Position numbers and translations under genes: made by a program. This document shows positions 41,300 to 52,984 of a DNA stretch of 64,000 nucleotides, in pieces (position 1 is the first letter of the stretch; each line of letters begins with the position of its first letter). The DNA comes from Dimargaris cristalligena (Eukaryota; Kickxellomycota; Dimargaritomycetes; Dimargaritales; Dimargaritaceae). The stretch is from assembly GCA_027576995.1 (NCBI GenBank), contig JANBQC010000042.1, positions 1 through 64,000 on the forward strand. The letters are read 5' to 3'. The notes below the pieces were generated by a model. That model had not been told where the DNA came from, ran no database searches, and saw only the letters and a list, made by a program, of their open reading frames with translations.

Positions 41300-43395
41300 A
41301 TGAACCATATCAAACTACTCACTGTCCAGGGTCGCACATACCGGGTATTCAGCCCACCAACTAACCCCCCAGCTCCCCGCAAGCCCCGGGCTCTTTTTAG
41401 AACCGAGACCGACACCGACTCGCCACTATGTTCAGCCGGCCCCTCGGAAAGTTCGGCAGGTAAGTCGGTTTCCGAACCATTGGGTATCACATTGTTACTT
41501 GATAATCAGTATCACTCTCGATCGGTTCTTGGGAGAAGAAAAACGACCCATGCGAAAGCAAACGCCCAAGTGGTATCATCGACTCATTATCGAACATACT
41601 AGGGCGAATGTACCTCGAATTTCTCTGCTGCTACTGGGTCCATTTACCATACTGCCTTAGGACCATCCGCCATATCCAATGATCGTACCGAGTTGCAACC
41701 CGCCGACCGGAAAAGCCCCTCCAGAGTAAGTACGATTCGAATGGTGACTAGCCTCAACCCTTTTTACCACTCGGCCCCCATTGGCCTACTCTCTTTACTC
41801 CAGAATCACTAAATGTAAATAATCAACCTTGCATTAATACGACTTATTTATCCATGCCGTTAACTTTGTATAATATATCCGATTTGGTTAGGCCAGTGGT
41901 CCCTTTACCCATTTCATATCCTTGCCGCTCAAGGAGAGGGCCCTACAGGACAAGGTCCGCCTCTTTCGCGAAGCCGCTCTAAACTGCTACCGCAACTCAC
42001 CCGCGGTCGCTACGGAATTGGTCGACCCCGCTGACCCTAATCTAGGTCCACTGGAACTCAACCCCCGCCTTTACATGCGTAGTGAGCGCGTCCATCTAAC
42101 CATCGGCATGCTTCGGCTCTCCAGCCCGGAGGAGATGGAACAGGCAAGCGAAACGCTCCGGTCTTGCTCAGCCACCATCTACGACCTACTCGGAACCCGG
42201 TCTCTGGTGATTCAGCTGGAAGGACTCCGGATCATGAAAGGCACGCCCGGTAAGTGAATACTAAGTATGCTGTTGCATAAACTACTCCCATTTTCCCTGG
42301 GATATTGTGGTATAAGTTGTTCACCAATATTAGTAGTGGGAAGGAAGAAGGGGTCAAGGGGTGCGAGTCCAATGCGATCGATATCGACGTTATCGGTCCT
42401 GGGACACAAATGTGCCTTCATTTTATTTGCTGCTGCCATCGACTTTTTGAGCTGGAGATCTCTGGGGCATTTGGATCCCTTTATCTCTTAATCTCCATTA
42501 TGGAATACTGGGTCCGCGCTATTCAAGGCTGCTGCTGTGCTGACCGTAATCCCAGGTTTCCTAAGCAACATCCAGCGACGATTCTAGCCTCTGTCTATCG
42601 GCCGAATCTTAGTTTAATCACTCTCCAGTCCAATGCTATCAATACTAAATCACACAACTTACTTGGACACCGCCCACTTTCTCAGACCCTTATTAACACC
42701 TTGGGGCCGGCTATTACCGCTGTGCATTTTTCTATTTGACTCTAGACCACTGCAAAGTACTTTATGCGGCCGTCAAGGATGACAGTGAAAATCGGCTGAA
42801 ACAAGTCTGCCAACACCTTCTGACAACCTTCAAGAATGCCGGATTCTTGGTTTCTGATGACATCGTGGAACTCAAGGTATCTGAAACATGTCTTCCATAC
42901 CCCTTATTCATTGCCACTTACCCCTTTGCCAATTGGGCCGATTGCTGAATGGTCCCGAAAGTATTATGAGAAAAACTTTATCGCCTTTTTATAGACAAAG
43001 TATGTCATTACCATACTTTAGCGAATCGACTAAACATTAAAAAAAAGGCGACTGGGCTTCGTGCTGCACATTACTCGCCCTTCTTTGCGACTAACGAATC
43101 CATAACGAAACCTGTTCTGCGACCTGATACAATCATCGTCTATACCCCCATCCATCTCCCACCCCATTAGCTGCATGCCACCCTGGCTAATACGACTTTT
43201 CTTCCACGCTCGGTGGCCAATAGTCGTAAGATCTCCGTGGGTCAATTGGACTTTAATGCCCGACCTATCCTAGACCAGTTGGGTGACTACAACTTCGGTA
43301 CTACCCGAATTGGCCGCATACAGATTGCGAAGTGTGCATCGTTTGACCCCGATGACGGATCATATATCAGCATCTGCGACGTCTTGCTACCCTAG
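41300..43395 (+). CDS. ASCC1-like 2H phosphoesterase, five exons
   Basis: Exons 41300-41459, 41661-41725, 41892-42249, 42746-42876 and 43171-43395 keep phase throughout and yield 312 residues. The second to fifth exons match the AKAP7/ASCC1 2H phosphoesterase domain: GPFTHFISLPLKERALQDKV, the first catalytic H-x-T in RVHLTIGMLRL, ETLRSCSATIYDLL, KVLYAAVKDDSENRLKQVCQ, and the second H-x-T in LHATLANTTF, ending with GTTRIGRIQIAKCASF. Both histidine motifs are intact, so RNA-end or cyclic-phosphate hydrolysis is plausible. In animals ASCC1 works with the ASCC3 helicase complex in alkylation repair and ribosome rescue. The animal protein has an N-terminal KH domain; here the first 75 residues are short and Pro-rich, with no KH GxxG visible. 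An AATAAA lies about 93 bases after the stop. Confidence 0.88.
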
Positions 43396-46300
43396 CTGGG
43401 CTTTATGCACATGCTCACACCTCATTACCAGATAATTGGCGGGGTGTGGTGGTGGTTTGGCGCTGTGTAGGGCTAAATCTACTATAAAATAAATATATGC
43501 GGATATAGTCCGGCGGGTGGCCAGGAATGAAGGGCAAGATCCTTCTTTGTTAGACCGTAGCTCAACTGAGACATTGTCATTCAACGTGCCACCGGTAACT
43601 TCGGGCCACGGCTATGCTTTGAAGGGCCATAATTAACATCAGCCAGTAGGATTGGTGCACCACCCCCTCTTCAAGCTGGCGTAATATACTGGATAAAGAG
43701 GTAAAGCAGACAGGGAAATGAAACTGCGGATTTGAACGACAAGTTAAGGTATAAAGGGCCTTGGTAGCAGGTTCAGTTGGTCTTTCGGACTTCATTCGTT
43801 TGTGTTCCATAACATAGCCGCACTGTCCTAATCCTTTAGAGAACTATTGGAGTAGCTGGTTGGGTTAATGTGTATGCCGCCCCCAAGTAACTTAGCACTC
43901 TTAAGCGACAGCACTGCGGTAGTTAGCTCTACGTCCTTTGGCTTTAATATACTTTGTCATCTTATAATAAGGAAATGCAGAACCTAAAATAATAAGGGCC
44001 AAGGTGACCAGTTACTTTAAATACCCCAATTCCCCTTTGCCTAATAATAATCGGGTTGGTGATTATAGCCGGCTGGTTTAGCCGTCTTTTAGACTTCAAA
44101 CGCTATTCCTGCTTAAATAAGGGCACTCGGCATATTTCCGCAGCAAGAGTGAGCTCCGGCTGTGCTATATGGTCGTATAGTACTTGAGGAGATCTAACTA
44201 GGCCTTCTATTCCACCACATCTGCGGCAATCAACAAGATTGGTGACTCTCGCTATTATCACTAACGACCTCCGCCCTTAATCAAAGAAAATCTAATATTC
44301 AGTTCAGAGCAGAGCAGAGCAGTGTTGTATAGGGCAGTCTTTTTTATGCGCAAGTGAAGATGTTTGAAAATATCGGCCTTCAGAGGCCTACACCTTCCCC
44401 AACCGGCCGCAGGTTTCAATATTATAGAAAAGGCAGAGGTTGGTAATTTTCGCCAAATCCAGCTCTTTTAATATCTCGCATGTTCTAATTTTGTGCTATT
44501 CGCCGGCTAATTAAATATTTGGATGCAATTCAAACCAGCCGTATAAGGTTTTACATAATACATGTATAGGTGAATATGCGGGAGAATAGCCCTTAACCAG
44601 GAATATTGGCCTCATCCAATGGATTTTTCGTTATACAGCCTGGATGAACGTCTCCCATATAAATTATGCATGGCCTCATCGTATCCCCCTTATTTCTAAC
44701 TCTCTAGCCCGGTCAGCTACTGGGTACAGTCAGGTGGTAGTTTCAACTCCCGAAACTGCGGGTTTACTAACCGACCATGGGCCATTATGTACCACTGGAG
44801 AATACCGGCCATCATAGCTTCTAACTATCAAGGTGTTCATCTTTTATTACGGCATCAGCAACTTTAGCGGCCGACTGGGCGATCTTAGCAGTCGTAGTTA
44901 ATCTTTTCAAATATATTTTAATTCAGATGGTATATACACCGCCCCAAGATTAGACCTGGCGAAGTAAAGATGTATTTTGAAAATTGAATAGCGTAGAAGC
45001 CTAGTCTAAGGTTCTAGATATTGGTCCCAATAGCACAATAGTGATGTCTGAACTGGGGTATTTGGAGCATAGCTTGGCTCCTACACTATTGTATCGGGGT
45101 TTAAGGCACCGCTTTTCACACGGTAGGTGATTCCACTAAAACAAGTATACTAGGGCTGCTTTATAGGTATCCACTCCGCTTGGTCATTAGAAAGCTGAGT
45201 TACATACCCTGCTTTAACGGGACACTGGGGCTGGGGGATCGGCAATTGGATTACGGGCTTGCCTGACGGACTAGCACCCATCACCATAGCCCAATTCCCT
45301 ATATTAGCCAATGTGTCATTCTTGGGAGAACGCAATCTAACCTCCTCCCTCTCTCCTGCAGCACTGGGGTCTATTATACCCTCGTTGCTGTGTACATATA
45401 TACCCTATAACTATAATTGGTATTAAAATAAGCCGCGAGAGGCATTGTAATTTCATCTCTTTAATAGATGCTCGCGAAGCAAACGCGTGTGGGGTTTTCT
45501 TTCCCTTTAAAATTACCAGCTGCAACTTCATTTTCATTATACTGGCGCAGTACCGAAAATTAAGAATGACTGGGTTGGTGGTGTAACGGGGCGGTCGAGA
45601 TGAACCGGGGATTTACCAATTGGGCTTCGGTCCAAAGGGGGAGGAATAAAATCGGAAGATTCTTAAGTGGAATTGAATTAGTAAAGTTTAGATAATTATT
45701 TTATTGAAACACAAGCCTTATCCGAGTTTCCGGGCCCCATCTTTTGTTTTATACTTTTGGCTCGATCGTCTTTTCAGTGACCATGGTTATTGTTCGCGCT
45801 CCGCTTGGTGCCGGCCCGGGGGAGATCTGGTCACGTGAGGGGGGAGATTCGTCGGGTTGGGGACTCATCGTACGGTTGCAGTGGCAAACACAGTCGAACT
45901 GTTGACTATTCCATAGAAATAATGCTAACTATAAAGAAATTGGTGAATAAAGATGCACCCCGTTTGGACTGAGTTCAGAAACCCGATATTTACGTAAATT
46001 CACCAATCACTTCTAAGCTGATATCACGCAGATGGACTCCCTAATTCATTCGACTGTTCTCAAGCTTAACTCTATGGTAACCCCCCCCCATGTGGCTGAT
46101 TAGCACCGCCGCGGCCTAGTTTACGCATTTACAGTTCACCTTCACCATGACTTTTTAATGTAATTTCCAGGAAGTTTCTTAGCCCATGCATTAAACTAGA
46201 TTATATATAATATATACTTCACTAAAACTATAGCTAGACTATTTTTATTGATGCACACGCGGGTTTCGGGGTAAAAAAAAGCCGAGTTTAACGGGTATGG

Positions 46301-46579
46301 CTATAATAAGTACCCCTGTACCAAAGCATTTGCAACAACAATATCCTAATATTTACACAATATAGATTCGCAGAAGGCGATTGAAATTTTAAAAGAAAAC
46401 GAGATATAAAAATGATATTAAATAACCTATAGTTGACTGCCTGAGACAATATTATTGCGAATGGCAGATTGGCTAAAAGAAAAATTGTTCGTTTCTCCAG
46501 TGAGCCCCCGTTTTGACCCGTCGATATTCGAAGTATGCCAAGTAACTAAGTGGCTAGTTCAGACGGAGTTAGCTGCAAA
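43396..46579. other. Gene-poor region with repeat copy 2
   Basis: It contains AATAAA at 43488 for the ASCC1-like gene, an AGAGC tandem near 44305 and repeat copy 2 at 44512-44640. Two small frames have a coding feel but no other support: minus 45150-45335 (NIGNWAMVMGASPSGKPVIQ) behind a possible acceptor, and plus 45783-45905 (MVIVRAPLGAGPGEIWSREG), 40 residues. Most of the region shows nothing. Confidence 0.5.
44512..44640. repeat. Dispersed repeat, copy 2
   Basis: The partner of 11361-11490, in the same orientation, with conserved blocks in the same order and spacing apart from short indels. It is non-coding and no terminal repeats were recognised. Confidence 0.7.
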
Positions 46580-47667
46580 TTACTGGACGGTTGTAGTGGG
46601 ACGGTTCCAAGCGGACCCGTTGACCTGGTTCTGGTAAAGCGGATGGGCATTGCTGTTAAGATACTGGGTGTTCTGGGTGTTGCCAATAGGGGCGCCCTGG
46701 TGAGTAGGCTGTCCGTTCAGAGTAGGTGGCTGGCCACCGGCCTGGTTAAGCTGGTTGACCGGAGGATAGCCAGAGTAATGGTTCTGTTGACTAAAGACGG
46801 TATCAAACTTTTGGTTCTGAACGGGCTGGACATTAATGTGTTGATGGTTCTGAACGGGCTGAGGACCATTGTACAGGTGGTTCTGAATGGGCTGGTACTG
46901 AGAGTAGGGAATGTTGCCATTGGGTTGCTGACTATATTTGTTGGGTGGGTTGTAAGAAGCACCTGAGGGAACGGCAGAGTAGGAAGGATAGTCTGTCTTT
47001 TTGCCTGAATCCGACGACGTTCCACTGTTCTCCCCATTCGGAAGAGTCAAGGGCTTGGCTAAGGGAGCATTGGTGCCCGAAACTGCTGTCTTGGAGGTGC
47101 CGGTGTTAAGATCCCCGACGATACCATTAAAGCATTCCTGAAGCCACGCCAAGGCCATTTCATCCACTTTCTGTTTGAGGTCAAGTACAAGAGCGAGTCT
47201 GGGGCTTGGTCCTGAGTCCCAAGTAATCCCGAAACGAACTTCTGGACTGCTCGGCCGCGAGTTTGATATTTTCCACTGCTTTAGGATTGGTATTGTCGAT
47301 TAATCTCGGAGTAACGCCTTCTTTTGTTTGAATCAGCGCAATGTTCACTCTATCTTCAACCGGAGTCGTTGGCAAATCGCTTTTTTTTGGTGGCTCTATG
47401 GAAAGCAGCATGAAGCTTTTCAAAACCCTCTATTTGAAACCAGATACCGTTGCCATTGTTTTCACCCTGTTTGACTTGCGATTTTAGCGCATCCAACACT
47501 TTTTCACGGCGCAATATATGCGATACTGATAATATACCTTTACCTTTGGGGTTATAGAGCGTCTTGCACATGTACGGGTTCGTCGCCAAAGATTTATTTA
47601 TCGTAATCGTGTTTTTGGCGTTTGACCAATCCGGCTGGGATTTGGGGGTGGCTGAACCGGAGGACAT
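46580..47667 (-). pseudogene. Unidentified Gln/Asn/Pro-rich protein gene broken by two frameshifts
   Basis: Three overlapping minus-strand frames together make one plausible protein of about 360 residues. The first begins MSSGSATPKSQPDWSNAKN at 47667 and reaches an A8 run (47381-47388), after which it soon stops. The second frame carries on from that run (KSDLPTTPVEDRVNIALI) to about 47200, where a C4 run at 47201-47204 shifts into the third frame (LDLKQKVDEMALAWLQECF), which ends at 46580. One base fewer in each run would join all three. The N-terminal 200 residues are globular or helical with no family I recognise. The last 160 are Gln/Asn/Pro/Tyr-rich (QPNGNIPYSQYQPIQN), prion-like. The defects could be assembly errors in homopolymers or true decay. 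The open frame also extends upstream of the ATG (YAQPHYEGQRCFYNRPHF), so an extra 5' exon is possible. Confidence 0.55.
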
Positions 47668-49579
47668 GCTTACGCCGGCGAAATGAGGGCGATTATAGAA
47701 ACAACGTTGACCTTCATAGTGGGGCTGGGCGTAAAAGTTCAATTGGATGGGGAGCTAAGCTGAGAGGAAGGCTTCGTGTGAGGGGAGGTTTGTAAGCACC
47801 AATAGACTGGAGACGGTGCGGCGAATAAGCAAAAATAACAACAATATACGACAATGGTAAATGTCTAAGTTCAGGGAAATACACTTGGGGGGAAGGCAAA
47901 ATAAAACTACTTTGTCAAGTGAGATGTTGATAAGCGTCCTAGGGGGACTCTAGCCACGTATTTATAACCGAGTGTCCCAAGAAATATCTAGGGTTATACA
48001 CCCCCCCCTTTCTTTCGAATTCGACGAAACAGCCCTTTTCATCAACCCCAAGTATCCATCAGGTGCAGCCATTGGTGGTTAAACTTTTGATTCCGTCGAC
48101 TACCCGACTACCCGACTTTCCAGCTTTTCTTATCCTGGCCATTTGCTATTGTAATACACAGGGATACGGGGAACATAATAATGGGTGGCTACGTAGAGCC
48201 AATGGAGTTGGGTGTAATCAAGTCTGAACTTCGAATGAGGTGGTCATTGGCCCCTGGCGTATTCCGCGATGGTCACCGATTGAACCGACCCCCTTGCGGA
48301 ACAAGGCATAGCACCCGAGTCCCTATTCGAGCCCCCCTCTACTTATTCCAAACGGCCGGTTTACGGGAGAAACGCTGCACTATGGACGAATTCCATTGTG
48401 CCTGTCTAGGGCGTCAGTTGAAATGGAAACCGTAAACAATATATGGAGGAAGTACATTTTAAACCAATATCATCCCTCGCATCAAACAGATTTTGCATAT
48501 TAGGGCGGGTCTGAGCCTTACCAATATACAGCGCACTTTCGCGAATAATTATATTTTACGGTTTAGTTACGCGCCTATCCGGGACCGTGATCACTGCGCT
48601 ATAAAACTAGTGACCATATATAATTGTACGGCTTAGATACTGCCTCCTGCTTTTCGAGACTCGGCAAAGCCGCCTGTGTCTTATTTTTAACACGCTATAA
48701 AGCTAATGAAAATTATTACTTATCGAGGAAGGGATATACACTTCAGTCAGAGTGGATAAAACCCCGGATTCGTTTTTGCGCCGGGTAAAATAATGAAAAG
48801 ACAGCCCGCGGGGTTTAGGGGTATCGAGAATGCCAAGCCGGGAATTTAACGAACCCATGCACGAAGGGGAAGCTAAACTCTTGTCATAATGAGTGAAGGC
48901 AGGCAAGGGTCGCCCAGAAGTCGTGTTTCCCCAACTCCCTCTACGGGGCTGGCCTGAGTATTAAGGGGGATTATTCGGCAGACTACTGCTTTCCTCCCTA
49001 CCCATCCCTATTCCCCGTCAACTATATCCCTATTGGTGTAAACAATGGGATCATTGAATGAAAAAACCTCTTGTACTGGCAATTCATGGATAGTAGGATT
49101 GGAAGGTTAGTGGAGGCCGAATCCTCCACCAGTCACACCATACATCGCCTATGTTACAGTTCTAAGGTGGGGGAAAGCCAGTTAAATGTCGCGAAAGTAC
49201 TCACGTTGTCCCCGAGGTTGTATTTCTATATTTAGCCTTGCATCGGATCCCCCGCTCTTGGCTTCACTTATCCACCTTCAAAAAAATGATGCCATTTTTT
49301 AGGAACTCTCGCCTAAAAGAAACCTCACTGGTCCTTTCAACCCATTCTATACCTAATTCCTATTTTCCATAGAAGGCACTATCCATTCTCCCATTCACTG
49401 ATATTTTGCCACAATTGAAAAGTGCACAAGACCTATCTAGTCGCTGGCGGAGTATAGGCCAAGCTCTCTCGATATGAAATTCACATTGTTATATCCGTTG
49501 GTATAGAATCAGTGTGGCATTCGAGATGGAGGTCGTTAATTGTAAATGGGGGGGAGGAGTGGTTGGCATTATTCCGGGC
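47668..49579. other. Gene-poor region
   Basis: Contains upstream DNA of the broken gene and a CGACTACC tandem near 48104-48118. Frames at 48181-48435 (plus) and 48703-48906 (minus) have no family likeness. CpG frequency is normal here, in contrast to the adjoining block. Confidence 0.5.
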
Positions 49580-51288
49580 CGCCAGTGGTTGTCAGTGGTT
49601 GTCAGTGGTACTCATAGTGGGATGAGACACTCTTTAAATGGCTACCAGGGCAACCAGGCATACTATTTACACACTTTCCTTACTACTATTTTAGTAATGA
49701 CCAAGAGGTCTAACCCATTATTCAAAATGCACTTCACCCTGATCAACTTAAGCATTGCTTGTTGGTAAATAATACACTTTTATAAGGCACATACAGCCCA
49801 TTGTCTTTTAGTGGATGCACATTCCCCATTTGCTGGACTTCTGGGAATTCTGTGCTACCCATTTGGAGTGGCCCGAAGCTGCATGAGGTCTTTTTCTTGT
49901 GATTGATAGGGAAAAACACAAAGGCCGGTGAGTTGTCCAACTGCTTTTGTAGACACCACACTTGGACTCCCTTGAAGGGATGGAGTAGTAAAATATCGGC
50001 CTATCTCATCCTTTTTATCCACCAAATGATAAAATTTTGTTAATTTTGTTAAACCAAGGCTATGTCTTGAAATACTCTTTCCCTAGCATCAAATGAAATG
50101 AGTTACATATAACTAAGCCCTTACAATAATGAGAGGGGATACTAGGCCAAAAGATGCACTAGTGTGTTTATCCATTACATATGCCATGGGGTAGGAGATT
50201 TTGGAAAACAGCTTAATGGGGATGGGTTGGAGTGTAAGTGCAGCAACTTGTGAACACTCTTACTCTTTGAAACATCCGTCAGTGGGCATTGTAGTATAAC
50301 CCACCTGCATTAGCCCCGCCCAACAGATGCACTATAGATTCATCACCAACCCAAAACAAACTTACTCATTGATCCGAAAAATAAGCCAAGGCCTGTCACC
50401 CCCTTTTACATTTAACTAAGCTGAAAGTGATATCATGTCCACATTGGCACTCTTGCTATTCATACACCCCTCACTGTCACAAACCAGCCTGTCCACTGAC
50501 ATTCATACCCTTGGCTGGCCTACCTAGTAGCACCAACCACCCCAAGGTATTAAGTTACACCTAGCCATATGAATTCATCCACATAAAACACTAATAATAT
50601 AGAGCCCCTGAAATTGGTGATGCTATGATAAGTAGCTGAGTTATGGTCTCTCCAGGTACATCTAGCTTGGAACAGCCAACCAAGTCCTTGTTGACCTTTA
50701 TCCATACTATGAATGTCACCTGGGTTAACTGCTCTTAGTCTATCAAGAGTCCTGAGGATAGGCTTCTAACAGTAGGCAGGGCTTAGGCTCGGCCAAGTAG
50801 GCTACTAGCATTAGGGAGGGATTGGTACTAGCCAATAAAGAATGAGTACAGGCTAATGCAAGGGACATGCAGTGGGCACACTTACTGGCTAATATAATGG
50901 GTGAGTATATAAGGAGTTTATTGATGTAACTCTGGGGGTAAGAAATAAGCTAAGGAACTGAACCAGTCCCAGAGGGGCCTGGTTATTTATACAGGGGGAC
51001 TACTCATAATGAGGGGTCCCTAAGGGAATGGGATGACTAAAGAAGAGATGAGGGTTGGCATTTCAACCAGATGGGCTTGCTTTCAGAAGACTCTCACTAA
51101 GAGAGGAGGGTCATTAGATCAGCTGGTGGAGTATGGTGTGAGAAGCATTGGGACCCAGTCATAGTGGGTTATATAGTTGAGGGAGGGGTAATATGGTGCT
51201 ATAGGGCAATAGGATGGGATGATCAGTATTCTGTATTTAGGAAGGATTAGGCAGGCCAATAATGGGGTTGGGGGTGGGAGTTCCAGAG
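49580..51288. other. CpG-depleted block, probable relic of a methylated insertion or transposon
   Basis: Between about 49580 and 51288 I count only about 8-10 CG dinucleotides in 1.7 kb, with whole 60-base lines devoid of CG from 50401 to 50760 and from 50821 to 51240. Flanks on both sides return abruptly to frequent CG. TG and CA are common. No long open frame exists; the best, minus 49743-49961, is of uncertain nature. The block contains a direct repeat GGTTGTCAGT at its left end (49588-49607) and a TATATAAGG-like sequence near 50907. The pattern fits long-term deamination of methylated CpG in a silenced element. No terminal repeats, target-site duplication or transposon protein were found. 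Confidence 0.5.
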
Positions 51289-51449
51289 GCGACATTTAGC
51301 TATGTTTTGGTGCTTCCAGAACACCTCATAGATGAAACTAGACTAGCTAATGACGGCAGTTCAAGGGGGAGGAGGGGGGTTGGACACCAGGCTCTTGTGC
51401 CTGGCACTGCCAAAAATAACAGCATGAATGATTCAGGTTTGGTGGCCCT

Positions 51450-51632
51450 TTGACCGTCCCATTTGAATACAAAGGAGGCGTAGCTTCGATATATGTCCGC
51501 GTATTCACGAACAATTTGAACGTGGATGTAACTCCCAAAGAAAGGGGACCGCCCATACCTAATATGTATAGCCTATTCATGCACTTACAATATTATAAAA
51601 GGGCTGGTACACTACCATCGGCGAGAAATTAA
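51450..51632 (+). CDS. Possible fragment of the 51-57 kb fast-evolving family
   Basis: A 60-residue frame beginning MTVPFEYKGGVASIYVRVF and ending in YSLFMHLQYYKRAGTLPS. Its strand-like pattern (SIYVRVFTNN, then an aromatic strand, then a Tyr-Tyr turn) resembles the core of the proteins at 51926 and 55852 (RMVIRLYFVNHD / HIAVRLHYLDYD, followed by YIATRVLYDPQG / YCLAATFLYDPRG). The likeness is weak and by eye. It may be an exon or a remnant. Confidence 0.3.
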   Translation: MTVPFEYKGGVASIYVRVFTNNLNVDVTPKERGPPIPNMYSLFMHLQYYKRAGTLPSARN

Positions 51633-51925
51633 TCACTAACGCGTTCTCACTACTTCCCCTTGCACCTTTCTACATTTAATCCCTCTACTTTTCGGATACT
51701 TTATTCCGCTGTGCCATAGCTCCCAATTTGTAGGTGAGTTCGTTTGATAACATATCTGAACGCGAATATCGATTTTTTTTTTTTTTTGGAATTTTAATAG
51801 CATAAGCCCAGTCCCTTTTGTAGCATACACCGAAATTTCCGACATCATTGAATACTACTCAACTAATTTTCATTTTTATTCTTAGTCTAATCTAAGTCAC
51901 CTTTAACCCTTAACTTTTACACCCA

Positions 51926-52420
51926 ATGACCCGAAGCCCAAAACCTATTGATCTCACACCCATTCTTGAAGGAGGCCTGGCCGCATATTGGATCCAATTG
52001 CTCCTTGATCTAAATGGCAAATGTCGGCCCTATTCCATCCCCAAGCGAGATAGTGGTTATTTCACAAGAATTAGCGAAATTACGGCTGGCCGCCGTATGG
52101 TCATCCGTCTTTATTTCGTAAATCATGATGCGTTTGACTCGCGCGTGAAACCGAAGCTCCACTATATTGCTACACGGGTGCTCTATGACCCTCAGGGGCA
52201 AACTGCCGGCAATGGTGAATCAGGGAAGCGGCTGAGAAAAAAGGACGATGATACAGCTGCTGTGGAATTATACGCTGATCGGGATGTGTCTCATATTTTG
52301 GATATTGACCCAAACAATGCTGAGGATATGTTTGAACTTAAACGCTTGCGTAAATTTATTAATAAGCGCAACCGATGGGCGCATCTACAAATTGCCTCAT
52401 GCCAGGCTTGTTGTGACTGA
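51926..52420 (+). CDS. Unknown protein A, paralogue of the gene at 55852
   Basis: An open frame of 164 residues from an ATG preceded by a CT/A-rich leader. It aligns along about 110 residues with the frame at 55852: GRRMVIRLYFVNHD with ARRHIAVRLHYLDYD; YIATRVLYDPQG with YCLAATFLYDPRG; and SHILDIDPNNAEDMFELKRL with SVLLDIDPKCSRTLNHLHCL. A charged linker (GKRLRKKDDDTAAVELY) separates two strand-rich halves. No signal peptide or membrane segment is present. The gene may continue into a second exon at 52828-52984, as its paralogue appears to do, though no clear donor was found. I do not recognise the family; a distant velvet-like (p53/NF-kB-type) fold is only a guess from the strand pattern. Confidence 0.5.
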   Translation: MTRSPKPIDLTPILEGGLAAYWIQLLLDLNGKCRPYSIPKRDSGYFTRISEITAGRRMVIRLYFVNHDAFDSRVKPKLHYIATRVLYDPQGQTAGNGESGKRLRKKDDDTAAVELYADRDVSHILDIDPNNAEDMFELKRLRKFINKRNRWAHLQIASCQACCD

Positions 52421-52827
52421 AATGGCGGTGTATGGCCATTTGGCATATAGCTATCGCCTATAGAGTCGATAAGGACAGTCCCCCTTTCCCCAATTCACTA
52501 TGGTAGAGTTTTAACGGCCCTGCTAATTACAGCATATCTATAAATGTCTCGAACAGCTCAATTGGCCTATTATTCGTAAACATGTTACGTAGTCCTGCGC
52601 AGCCTTTTGGGCGACCTATCTAGGCCAGGTTGCTCTAAACACTAGTAATAGAATATCTCACCGGCCTCCCTTCCCAGGATTTTCAGTACCTTTGGACTAC
52701 ATTTGTACACTAATTATATGATTATATTTCGGCCTGGCGTACTGGATAAAATATTTTTCAGTGAGTTTGGCTTTCTTTGCCATTAGATTAATAAATTGTT
52801 TACCATATACATTTTTTTGCAACCCAG

Positions 52828-52984
52828 AATATCATTGCACGATGACCGGATATTTATATTGCCACCTGAGATGTGGAATTCCCTGGCTTACCGGGTTTGG
52901 ATGGTGGCCAGCAATACGATTACTCCATCACCTCCTTTGATGCCGCTGGAGGTTGTTCTGGAAGAACGCCCTACCTCTAAATAG
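52828..52984 (+). CDS. Possible last exon of unknown protein A
   Basis: After an acceptor TTGCAACCCAG, the frame ISLHDDRIFILPPEMWNSLA, then YRVWMVASN, runs to a TAG at 52982-52984. The pattern of a hydrophobic strand, Pro, about eight residues and Tyr recurs in the last exon at 56447 (LIYFPICVVSKTLYICTEF) and in the frame at 54667 (YFEFIIPPGYQRYTSLLYTN). The joining donor is not established. Confidence 0.35.

Noticed and set aside
49743..49961. Minus-strand frame in the CpG desert as a possible transposon protein remnant
   Set aside because: No recognisable reverse transcriptase, integrase or transposase motif.
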